64,000 bases of DNA from Streptomyces cucumeris (lineage in GTDB: Bacteria > Actinomycetota > Actinomycetes > Streptomycetales > Streptomycetaceae). Positions 24,481-32,264 of the stretch are shown one piece after another. Position 1 is the stretch's first letter, and each line of letters opens with the position of its first letter. A program made the translations under genes and the position numbers. The stretch is taken from NCBI RefSeq assembly GCF_024295805.1, contig NZ_JANCLX010000018.1:74197-138196 (forward strand), in the 5' to 3' direction. The notes beneath the pieces are model-generated. The model saw only the letters and a program-made list of their open reading frames with translations. It ran no database searches and had not been told where the DNA came from.

Positions 24481-25122
24481 ATGTCCCCGGGCAACCCCTC
24501 CGGCAGGCGTCCGGCGCACCCTCCGGAGACGGCCCACGGGCTGCTGGACGCCGCCTTCGGCCGACCGCGCGGCCCCGCGGGCACCGTCGGCGGTGCGGTG
24601 ATGGCCCGCCTCAACGGCTCGCAGGAGCGCTGGGCCGTGGACCGGGCGGCGCTGTGCCCCGGTGAACGCGTCCTGGTCGTGGGACCCGGACCGGGCGTCG
24701 GACTGCCGGCGGCGGTGGCCGCCGTTCAGCCGGACGGCCGGGTCATCGCCGTGGACCCCTCCGCCACCATGCGCCGGGCGGCGATCCGGCGGTGCGCCGC
24801 CCAGATCGCGGCGGGCACGCTCGAGGTCCGCGACGGCGCGGCGGAGCGCACCGGATGCGCCGACGCCACGGTCGACGCCGTGCTGTCCGTCAACAACGTC
24901 ATGCTCTGGGACCGCCCGGCCGGGTTCCGCGAACTGCTGCGGGTGCTGCGCCCCGGCGGGCGGATGGTGCTCACCGTCCACCGTCATGTCCTCGGCATCA
25001 GGCCCGAGCGGCTGGTGACCGAGGCGACCGGGGCCGGATTCGGCGGTGTCGAACTCACCCTGCGCGACCGCCGGGTCCTCGGCCCCGCCGTGCAGATGCT
25101 GCTCCACCACCCCGGCAACTGA
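24481..25122 (+). CDS. SAM-dependent methyltransferase
   Basis: About 213 residues. GAGGAGG lies 6-7 bases before the ATG at 24481, which is preferred to the GTG at 24448. Class I methyltransferase: motif I VLVVGPGPGVGLPAAVAAV, acidic VIAVDPSATM at the end of strand 2, and AVLSVNNVMLW for motif IV. Resembles UbiE/Methyltransf_11 proteins. The substrate is unknown. It probably shares a transcript with the CapA gene. Confidence 0.82.
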   Translation: MSPGNPSGRRPAHPPETAHGLLDAAFGRPRGPAGTVGGAVMARLNGSQERWAVDRAALCPGERVLVVGPGPGVGLPAAVAAVQPDGRVIAVDPSATMRRAAIRRCAAQIAAGTLEVRDGAAERTGCADATVDAVLSVNNVMLWDRPAGFRELLRVLRPGGRMVLTVHRHVLGIRPERLVTEATGAGFGGVELTLRDRRVLGPAVQMLLHHPGN

Positions 25123-25130
25123 ACCACCCG

Positions 25131-26216
25131 TCAGACGATCTTCGCGCGGACCAGGGCGGCCAGCACCAGCGCCCCCGGCACCAGCGGCAGCCACACCGTG
25201 ATGAAGCGGTAGGCCAGTACGGCGGAGGTGGCCGCCTCGATCTGCGCACCCGCCGCGACCAGCGCGAGGACCAGCGCGGCCTCGACCGAGCCGATACCAC
25301 CGGGGGAGGGGACCAGAGAGGCCACCGCCGTGGCGGCCAGATACGCGAGCAGCACATGCGGCGGCCGTACCTCCAGTTCCAGCGCGAGCGCCACCGCCAC
25401 CAGCCCTGACGCCTGGAGCAGCGGAAAGGCCAGCGAACCGCCCCACAGGGCCAGCGCCCGGGAGGGCCGCCGGTGCACCGCGCGGGCGTCGGACAGCGCG
25501 GTACCCAGGAACGTCCGCGCCAGCCTGCGCACCGGGCGGATCAGCGCCAAGCCCACCAGCAGGAGGACCACCGCGGCCGCCACCGCCGCCACCACCAGCG
25601 AACCGGACCGGTCCGGCAGCACCGGGCCCAGCCGCAGCGCCTCGGGGAAGGCCAGGAAGAGCACGGCCAGCAGACCGACCCGGGTCACCCCCTCCGCGAG
25701 GAAGTACAGTGCCAGCGCCGCCGAGGAGCGGGCGGCGGTCAGCCCGCAGCCGGTCATGAAGCGGATGTTGACCGCGCTCGCGCCGATACCCGACGGCAGC
25801 AGATGGTTGGCGGCGCCCGCCGCGAACTGCGTGGCGAACAGCCGCCGGGCCGGAAGCCGTTCCAGGACCGCGCCCTGCCGCGCGAACGACACGGCCACCC
25901 AGCCGAACCCCGTCGTCGCCACCGCCACCAGCAGCCACCAGGGGTTCGCGGTCAGCATCTGACGGGCGCCGGAGCCGATCAGCGACCGGTGCTGGAGCAC
26001 CCACACGGCGACGGCGGCCAGCGGCAGCACACACAGGATCCGGCGCACCGGAAGCCTGCGGTGCACCGGACGGTGTGCCTGCTGCGGCACCGGGTGGGGA
26101 AGTGGCTGGGGCAGCGCCCGCGACATCGTCTGGGACATGGACCGCGACCTCGCTCTCGGCTTCGTGCCGGACATCTCTGTTGCCGGTATACGGGCCGGGC
26201 CCGGTTCCGTGCTCAT
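25131..26216 (-). CDS. Lysylphosphatidylglycerol synthase TM-like / UPF0104 membrane protein
   Basis: 361 residues with about 7-8 membrane helices after a basic N-terminal tail. GIGASAVNIRFM and the LVPSPGGIGSVEAALVLAL signature are typical of the flippase-like UPF0104/LPG_synthase_TM family. The family includes membrane parts of MprF and many proteins next to glycosyltransferases. Start overlaps the upstream GT87 stop by 4 bases (ATGA), so it is the third gene of an operon with two GT-C mannosyltransferases; a role in moving or exposing their lipid product is plausible. Confidence 0.85.
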   Translation of the reverse strand: MSTEPGPARIPATEMSGTKPRARSRSMSQTMSRALPQPLPHPVPQQAHRPVHRRLPVRRILCVLPLAAVAVWVLQHRSLIGSGARQMLTANPWWLLVAVATTGFGWVAVSFARQGAVLERLPARRLFATQFAAGAANHLLPSGIGASAVNIRFMTGCGLTAARSSAALALYFLAEGVTRVGLLAVLFLAFPEALRLGPVLPDRSGSLVVAAVAAAVVLLLVGLALIRPVRRLARTFLGTALSDARAVHRRPSRALALWGGSLAFPLLQASGLVAVALALELEVRPPHVLLAYLAATAVASLVPSPGGIGSVEAALVLALVAAGAQIEAATSAVLAYRFITVWLPLVPGALVLAALVRAKIV

Positions 26217-27448
26217 CGCTCCGTCTGCCCCGTCATCGGCCGGGCACTACCTCCGGCTGCGGGCGGACCCGGATCCGGGGCCGCCTCGCGCAGCGGAAGC
26301 GCGACCAACAGCCCCACACAGATCCACACATAGGCGTTGCCGCCGAGGAAGCCGTCCACCCCCGCGGAGTCGAACCGCCACAGCCACACCAGACTGCTGC
26401 ACAGCAGCACATGGACCACCCCGGCCGTCCGCAGCAGCGCCCGGCGGCGGGCCGGGGGCGCTCCGGGCCGCAAGCCGGACCCGGCGAGCACCGCCAGCGC
26501 CGGGACCAGCCACACCAGATGGTGCACCCAGGTGACCGGGCTGATCAGACATGCGGCCACCCCGGTCAGCGCGTACCCGGCCGTCTCGTCCCCGGCGGCC
26601 GCCGCACCGCGCACCCGGTGCGCCCAGACGGCCAGCACGGCGAGCACCCCGAGCCCCCACGCCGTCCCGCTCGGCGGCAGCGGGTCGACGAGACGGGCCA
26701 GCACCCCTTCCCAGGACTGGTTGGAGACATAGGCGAGGACACCGATGCGGTCGGTGTCCCACAGCGCCTCGGTCCAGTACTCCCGCGAGGCGCCCGGGGC
26801 CACCCACGCGGCCAGCAGCGTGGCGGCCACCGCGGTGGCCGCGGCGGTGGCGGCGGCACGCCACCGCCGGGTCACCGCGAGATAGACGATGAAGATCGCC
26901 GGGGTGAGTTTGACGGCCGCGGCCAGACCGGTGCCGTACCCGGCGAACCGGCCGCGCCCGGAGGACAGCAGCCACGCGTCACCGAGCACCAGGACCAGCA
27001 GCAGCAGATTGACCTGGCCGAAGCTGAAGGTGTCCCGCACCGGCTCCAGCAGCGCGAACAGACAGGCCGCCACGGTGAAGGCGAACCAGGGGGTCCAGCC
27101 GTGCCTGCGCACCAGGGGGCCGACCAGCCAGCACAGCACGGCGGCCGAGGCGGCCACATTCAGCGCCGTGCTGATGGTGACCGCCCCGGGCCAGCTCACC
27201 AGCGTCATCGGCAGCATGCACAGGGCGGCGAACGGCGGATAGGTGAAACCGTAGTCCGCACCGTCCGCCCCGGGGGTGGTGAAGGCGTAGATATGGCCGT
27301 CCCGCAGCCAGTGGCCGACGGCCCCGTAGTACACCTGGAGGTCGAACCAGTGCCGGTGCAGCGGGACCGTGCCCAGGAACAGCGCCACCGCAGCCACCAG
27401 ACCGGCCGCCACCACCAGCCGGCCGCGCGGGGTACCCGGCCCGCTCAC
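26213..27448 (-). CDS. GT-C (GT87/DUF2029) polyprenol-phosphate mannosyltransferase-like protein
   Basis: About 411 residues with about 10 hydrophobic segments. The GT87 pattern HRHWFDLQVYYGAVGHWLRDG and YGFTYPPFAALCMLP, with acidic residues in the first outside loop, resembles the mycobacterial PimE/Rv1159-type alpha-1,2-mannosyltransferases. It starts at the GTG overlapping the stop of the MptB-like gene. Expected role: adding mannose from polyprenyl-phosphate-mannose to a glycolipid on the outer face of the membrane. Confidence 0.88.
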   Translation of the reverse strand: MSGPGTPRGRLVVAAGLVAAVALFLGTVPLHRHWFDLQVYYGAVGHWLRDGHIYAFTTPGADGADYGFTYPPFAALCMLPMTLVSWPGAVTISTALNVAASAAVLCWLVGPLVRRHGWTPWFAFTVAACLFALLEPVRDTFSFGQVNLLLLVLVLGDAWLLSSGRGRFAGYGTGLAAAVKLTPAIFIVYLAVTRRWRAAATAAATAVAATLLAAWVAPGASREYWTEALWDTDRIGVLAYVSNQSWEGVLARLVDPLPPSGTAWGLGVLAVLAVWAHRVRGAAAAGDETAGYALTGVAACLISPVTWVHHLVWLVPALAVLAGSGLRPGAPPARRRALLRTAGVVHVLLCSSLVWLWRFDSAGVDGFLGGNAYVWICVGLLVALPLREAAPDPGPPAAGGSARPMTGQTER

Positions 27449-28908
27449 CGTGGACGCTCCGGGTGCCGGCCGCCGGACGCGGAGGACAGGGCGGCCCCGG
27501 TGGCCGGTCCCGGAGCGTGCCGTACGGCCCACAGCACGAGGAGCGCCACCACCCCGCCGCCCACCGCACAGGTCAACTGCCGTGCGTCCGGGGCGAATCC
27601 ACTCGGCAGCACGGCCAGGGCCAGCACCCCGCTGCCCGCCGCCACCGCCCGTCGCACCGCACCACCCGGCGCCGCCGCCGCGAGGAGGAACAGCCCCCAC
27701 AGCACGTACCAGGGCCGCAGTGCCGGGCCGAGCAGGGCCACCGCCGTCAGGCTCAGCCCCAGCGCGTACAGCGGCCGCCGGGGCGGACGCAGCCAGACCA
27801 CCACCACGGCGACAGCGGTGGCCAGCAGCCCCAGCCCGTGCCACACCGGCGTGGCCAGCGGTGCCAGACCGCTGCCCACCGCCTCCAGCAGGGCCCCGGT
27901 GGCGTGTCCGAGGGCGCTGGTCAGCGCCCAGTTGCCGGGCGACGCCGGGGTGCCGAGGGCGCTGATCCAGCCGTATCCGGTGCCGGTCACGGCCGTGGCC
28001 GCGCCCGTGGTGGCGAGCGCCAGTGCGGCGGTGGTCAGGACGGCGCCCACCCGGTGCGCGCGGCCCTCCATCCGGTGTGCCCAGAGCGTGGCCACCGCCA
28101 GCAGCCCCAGCGCGGCGGGTGCCTTGACCAGGGCGGCGAGGGTGACCAGCACCGCGCCGCACGCGGGCCAGCGGCCCGTCGCGGCCACCAGTCCGGCACC
28201 CAGCAGCCCCAGCATCACGGCGTCGTTGTGCGCACCGCCCACCAGATGCAGCAGCGACAGCGGGTTGAGTGCCCCGAGCCACACCGCTCCGGCCGGGTCG
28301 GTGCCGCAGCGCCGGGCGAGCACCGGCAGTGCGAGCGCCATCAGGGCCACTCCGAGCAGTGCGACCAGCCGCAGTCCCAGCACGCCGAGGGACGGTTCGG
28401 CACGCGCCGCATGCGCGGCCGCGGTCTCGAACACCAGGGACACCGGGCCGTACGGGGTCGGGGTGTGCTGCCACACCGGCGCCACCTCGGCCGCGAGCGG
28501 TCCGCCCAGCCGGATCGGACCGTGGACGTAGACGTCGATCCGCGCGTGCACCATCGCGCCCTGGGCGAGATAGCTGTACACATCCCGGCTGAACAGCGGG
28601 GGAGCGGGCAGCAGCGGCGCCGCCCAGACGGCCAGGGTGAGCAGCAGGCTCCGGGTGCCGGGCGGCCGTGGTCCGCGCACCGCCCGGCCCAGCCACCACC
28701 AGGCCGCGATCAGCAGGACCAGTCCGAAGTAGGTGCTGACCAGGCCGAGGGCCGCTCTGCCGGAGTCGGGGGTGAGCGCGTCCGCCACCGGCAGCGCCCC
28801 GGCCGTCGCTCCTCCCAGCGCCAGCGCCACCGAGCCGGTGAGCCCGAGCAGCCGGCAGTGGTGGGGGGCGACGGTGACGGCTGGGACGGGAATGCGACGG
28901 ACGAGCAT
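27445..28908 (-). CDS. GT-C mannosyltransferase, MptA/MptB-like
   Basis: About 487 residues from the ATG at 28908 preceded by GGTGAGG; an in-frame ATG also exists at 28932. About 12-13 hydrophobic segments. PLFSRDVYSYLAQGAMVH and the RDxYSY-type acidic motif match the alpha-1,6-mannosyltransferases MptA/MptB of lipomannan synthesis. The reaction uses polyprenyl-phosphate-mannose. It leads a three-gene operon with GT87 and UPF0104 genes, overlapping each by four bases. A Streptomyces lipoglycan or surface mannan product is likely. Confidence 0.87.
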   Translation of the reverse strand: MLVRRIPVPAVTVAPHHCRLLGLTGSVALALGGATAGALPVADALTPDSGRAALGLVSTYFGLVLLIAAWWWLGRAVRGPRPPGTRSLLLTLAVWAAPLLPAPPLFSRDVYSYLAQGAMVHARIDVYVHGPIRLGGPLAAEVAPVWQHTPTPYGPVSLVFETAAAHAARAEPSLGVLGLRLVALLGVALMALALPVLARRCGTDPAGAVWLGALNPLSLLHLVGGAHNDAVMLGLLGAGLVAATGRWPACGAVLVTLAALVKAPAALGLLAVATLWAHRMEGRAHRVGAVLTTAALALATTGAATAVTGTGYGWISALGTPASPGNWALTSALGHATGALLEAVGSGLAPLATPVWHGLGLLATAVAVVVVWLRPPRRPLYALGLSLTAVALLGPALRPWYVLWGLFLLAAAAPGGAVRRAVAAGSGVLALAVLPSGFAPDARQLTCAVGGGVVALLVLWAVRHAPGPATGAALSSASGGRHPERPR

Positions 28909-29074
28909 CGGGCCAGCCTCACCCCGGCGCATGACCGAGACCTGACGCCGTGGTCACCGGCGACTTGCCGCGAGGTGTCGGCCCGGGCCCCGGGAGCGTC
29001 GGCCCCCGAGCCCGGACATGTCAGCGGCAGGTGTCCGGTGCGGTCCTCGGCGGTCTGCGGTCCTCAGCGGCTCC

Positions 29075-30283
29075 TCACCAGGCGGCGGTCAGACACTCCT
29101 GCGCCCCGATCGACGACCAGGGCGCCCGCTCGACCACCAACCGGCGCAGTGTGCGCAGCTCGCGCGGGCAGTTCCAGCCGAGCACCCCGACCACCCGGCC
29201 CCGGTGGCCATAGGCGGCGACGAAGCGGCGGCTGTCCAGTTCGCCGTGGAGCACGGCGAGGTCCGCGTCGGCGGGGAAGATCCCGTACGCCTGGATCCGG
29301 GCGTCGTACTGGTCGGTCCAGAAGTACGGCACCGGAGCGAACGGCAGCTCCGCGCCGAGCACGTTGCGGGCGACGGCCTGCGCCTGCTCGGTGGCGTTCA
29401 GCCGGTGTTCCAGCCGCATCGGGGCGTCGAAGTGGCTGTTGTGCCAGGAGGCCACGTCCCCGGCGGCGTAGACGCCCGGGGCGGCCCGGCAGGTGGCGTC
29501 ACACTCCACGCCGTTGGTGAGCAGCAGTCCGGACTCCCGCAGCCAGCCGGTGGCGGGGGCGGCGCCGACCGCGACCACGACCAGGTCGGCGTCGAGTTTG
29601 ACGCCGTCGGTCAGCTCCAGCCCGGTCACCCGGCCGTCGGTCTCCAGGAACTGGTTCACCCCGGTGCCGCAGCGCACGGACACCCCGTGGTCCTGGTGGA
29701 GCTCTCCGACCAGCGCGCCGACGCGGTCGCCGAACTGGCGCCGCATGGGCACCGGCCGGGGGTCGATCAGTGTGACCTCCAGCCCCATCCCACGGGCGGC
29801 CGCCGCCGCTTCGGCACCGAGGAAGCCGGCCCCGACCACGGCCACCCTGGGACCGCGCAGCATCGCGGCGCGCAGGGCGAGGGCGTCGTCGAGGGTGCGC
29901 AGCAGATGCACCCCCGCCAGTTCGACACCGGGCAGCCGGCAGGGGTTCACCCCGGTGGCGATGACGAGCGAGCCGTACGGCACGCTGTCGCCGCCGTCCA
30001 GCAGCACCCGTCCGGCGGCGACGTCCAGTCCGGTGGCGGACCTGCCGAACAGCAACTCGGCGTCGAGTGCGGCCAGTTCCTCGTCGGTGCGCAGTCTGAT
30101 CCGGTCCGGTTCCCAGGTGCCCGCGAGGATCTGCTTGGACAGCGGGGGCCGGTCGTACGGGGTGTGCGGCTCGTCCCCGATGAGGGTGAGACGGCCGTCG
30201 TAGCCGAGGGTGCGGAGGGTCACGGCCGTGGTGAGCCCGGCCACGGAGGCTCCCACGATGACCACGTCGCGGGTGGTGTTCAC
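29075..30283 (-). CDS. FAD-dependent ferredoxin reductase of the second P450 operon
   Basis: 402 residues from the start overlapping the ferredoxin stop by 4 bases. FAD motif DVVIVGASVAGLTTAVTLR, NAD(P)H motif VAVVGAGFLGAEAAAAARGMG and a second FAD motif PGVYAAGDVASW. Same family as the reductase of the catabolic island but clearly diverged. It should reduce the adjacent ferredoxin for the CYP105-like P450. Last gene of that operon. Confidence 0.9.
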   Translation of the reverse strand: MNTTRDVVIVGASVAGLTTAVTLRTLGYDGRLTLIGDEPHTPYDRPPLSKQILAGTWEPDRIRLRTDEELAALDAELLFGRSATGLDVAAGRVLLDGGDSVPYGSLVIATGVNPCRLPGVELAGVHLLRTLDDALALRAAMLRGPRVAVVGAGFLGAEAAAAARGMGLEVTLIDPRPVPMRRQFGDRVGALVGELHQDHGVSVRCGTGVNQFLETDGRVTGLELTDGVKLDADLVVVAVGAAPATGWLRESGLLLTNGVECDATCRAAPGVYAAGDVASWHNSHFDAPMRLEHRLNATEQAQAVARNVLGAELPFAPVPYFWTDQYDARIQAYGIFPADADLAVLHGELDSRRFVAAYGHRGRVVGVLGWNCPRELRTLRRLVVERAPWSSIGAQECLTAAW

Positions 30284-30477
30284 GACTCTGCCAGGGTGAT
30301 CGCGAGGGCGGGGCAGACGGCGGCGGCGTGCCGGACGTCGTCATGCGCCCCGGCGGGCGGGCTGTCGTCCAGCAGGACCGCGACACCGTCCTCGTCGCGC
30401 TGGTCGAACACCTCCTGCGCGGCGAGTACGCATTGGCCGGAGGCCACGCATTTGTCCTGGTGCAAGGTCACCCGCAT
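30280..30477 (-). CDS. 3Fe-4S ferredoxin of the second P450 operon
   Basis: 65 residues from the ATG at 30477, with GGAGAAG upstream; the longer frame to 30555 adds only a Pro-rich leader inside the spacer. Cluster residues: CVASGQC plus VCP. Alanine occupies the second cysteine position of a 4Fe-4S motif, as in typical Streptomyces P450 3Fe-4S ferredoxins. It lies between the P450 and reductase genes and should carry electrons between the two products. Confidence 0.9.
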   Translation of the reverse strand: MRVTLHQDKCVASGQCVLAAQEVFDQRDEDGVAVLLDDSPPAGAHDDVRHAAAVCPALAITLAES

Positions 30478-30548
30478 AGGGCTGTCTTCTCCTCGATGGG
30501 GGGGTGGGGGTCGCCGGAGCGGCGGTGGTGGAGGCGGAGGATCCGCCC

Positions 30549-31784
30549 TCACCACGCGACGGGAAGTTCATGGACCCCGTAGACGATGGAGTCGTGCTTG
30601 TAGGGGAGTCCGGCCGGGTCGGCGGCCAGGCGCAGTGTGGGGATGCGCCGGTAGAGCGTGCTGTAGACGACCTGCAACTCCATCCGGGCCAGCTGCTGGC
30701 CCAGACACTGGTGGACGCCGTAGCCGAAGGCCACGTGGCGGCGGGCGTCGCGGCCGAGGTCGAGGCGGTCGGGCTCGGTGAACGCCGTCGCGTCGTGGTT
30801 GGCCGCGTCGATGGCCAGGATGACCGCCTCGCCCGCGCGGATCACCTGGCCGGCGATCTCGATGTCCGCCAGTGCCACCCGGCGCAGTCCGGTCTGCACG
30901 ATGGTGAGGTGGCGCAGCAGTTCCTCGACCGCGCCCGCGACCCGCGCCGGATCGTCGGTGGCGCGCAGCGCGTCGAGCTGATCGGGGTGGCGGAGCAGGG
31001 CGAGGGTGCCCAGCGCGATCATGTTGGCGGTGGTCTCGTGCCCGGCGACCAGCAGCAGCATGGCGATGGCGGTGAGGTCCCGCCGCTCGAGCAGACCGGG
31101 TGCGACCTGCTCGGTGGCCAGCACGGAGAGCAGATCGTCGGTGGGGCGGACCAGCTTCTCGGCGACCAGGCCGTCCAGGTAGTCCGTCAGGATGCGCTGG
31201 GCCTCGGTGGCCCGCTCCGCGGAGTCGCGGTTGAGCAGCGCGGCGCTGTGGCGCTGGAAGAACGCGTGGTCGGCGTAGGGGACTCCGAGCAGCCGGCAGA
31301 TGACCAGGGACGGCAGCGGCAGCGCGAACTCCCGTACCAGGTCGGTGGGGCAGGGCCCGGCCAGCATGGTGTCGATCAGCTCGTCCACCAGCTCCTGGAC
31401 GGCGGGGCGCAGCGCCTGGATCCGCCTGACCGTGAACGGCGCGGTCACCAGTCGGCGCAGCCGGGCGTGGGCGGGGTCGTCCATCACGATGAAGGACGTC
31501 TGGCGGCGGGCGCGCTCCAGACTGCCGAGGCTCACGTGCGGATAGCCGGGGCGCAGGATGTCGCTGCTGATCCGGGGGTCCGCGGCCAGGGTGCGCAGCT
31601 CCGCGTACCGGGTGACGAGCCAGGCGCCGCTGCCGTCCCACAGCCGGACCTTCCGCAGCGGTGCCGTGGACTGTAACGCGCGCAGCCCGGCGGGCGGGGA
31701 GAAGGGGCAGTGCGGGCTCCTGTCGATCGGGTAGCCCGGTTCCCGGCCGGTGCCGCTCGCCGTGTCCGTGAGGGTGTCGGTCAT
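30549..31784 (-). CDS. Cytochrome P450, CYP105-like
   Basis: About 411 residues from the ATG at 31784 (GGAGGAG just upstream); the frame extends to 31958 without protein-like sequence. I-helix AGHETTANM, heme loop FGYGVHQCLGQQLARMELQ with Cys about 360, and an overall CYP105 look (xenobiotic- and antibiotic-modifying Streptomyces P450s). It is followed by its own ferredoxin and reductase genes, a complete three-component system. Substrate unknown. An imperfect inverted repeat upstream (31829-31868) may hold its control. Confidence 0.9.
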   Translation of the reverse strand: MTDTLTDTASGTGREPGYPIDRSPHCPFSPPAGLRALQSTAPLRKVRLWDGSGAWLVTRYAELRTLAADPRISSDILRPGYPHVSLGSLERARRQTSFIVMDDPAHARLRRLVTAPFTVRRIQALRPAVQELVDELIDTMLAGPCPTDLVREFALPLPSLVICRLLGVPYADHAFFQRHSAALLNRDSAERATEAQRILTDYLDGLVAEKLVRPTDDLLSVLATEQVAPGLLERRDLTAIAMLLLVAGHETTANMIALGTLALLRHPDQLDALRATDDPARVAGAVEELLRHLTIVQTGLRRVALADIEIAGQVIRAGEAVILAIDAANHDATAFTEPDRLDLGRDARRHVAFGYGVHQCLGQQLARMELQVVYSTLYRRIPTLRLAADPAGLPYKHDSIVYGVHELPVAW

Positions 31785-32264
31785 CTCTCCTCCGTTGCCG
31801 GTGCAGGGCCTGGAGCAGTTGCTCAACGCGTGTACCGAAGGGGTACTAAACGTGCGTTCGGTAACACGGCGGCTACGGAGGCTAGTTGGGTCCGGGGGCG
31901 GAACACAACACGCTCCGTCTAAAGATGGCCACGCTTCGGACACATATGAGCGTGGCATGTGCGTGGTGAGGCACCAGGTGATCGGGTTCTGTCATTGCCA
32001 TGATCGAGGCGATCGTGCGCCGTGCATCCCCCCGCTGACCGGCCGCCCCGCGCCCCTCCCCGCCCCGGGCGTCCGCACCCTGCCGGACGCCCGGGGATCA
32101 CCCACATCTCATATGGCGGAAATACACAGGTTACGGAAGTTCCGCATGACTCCCTTACGGTCGAGGAGACCTGGCCTGATATCCACCCGACCCGGATTCC
32201 GACGCAGGGCCCGGCGTCGGCCGTACCCCAGCGGTACCCGTACCACCCGCACCACGGAGGACCC
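31785..32264. promoter_or_regulatory. Divergent promoter region between P450 and FUSC genes
   Basis: 480 bases without a credible gene. It contains an imperfect inverted repeat (CGTGTACCGAA at 31829-31839 against TTCGGTAACACG at 31857-31868, one extra base in the right arm) 45 bases upstream of the P450 start, a likely operator. The rest, including the AT-richer stretch at 32100-32190, should hold the promoter of the FUSC gene; I cannot fix -35 and -10 boxes. Confidence 0.45.

Noticed and set aside
22711..26034. Open frame of over 1,100 codons on the minus strand
   Set aside because: It runs antisense through the CapA and methyltransferase genes and into the phospholipase gene in another frame; composition is Gly/Arg/Pro/Ala-rich with no domain, as expected for a shadow in high-GC DNA.
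26075..28531. Open plus-strand frame of over 800 codons
   Set aside because: Antisense to the mannosyltransferase operon; translation is repetitive His/Gln/Arg/Pro-rich sequence without motifs.
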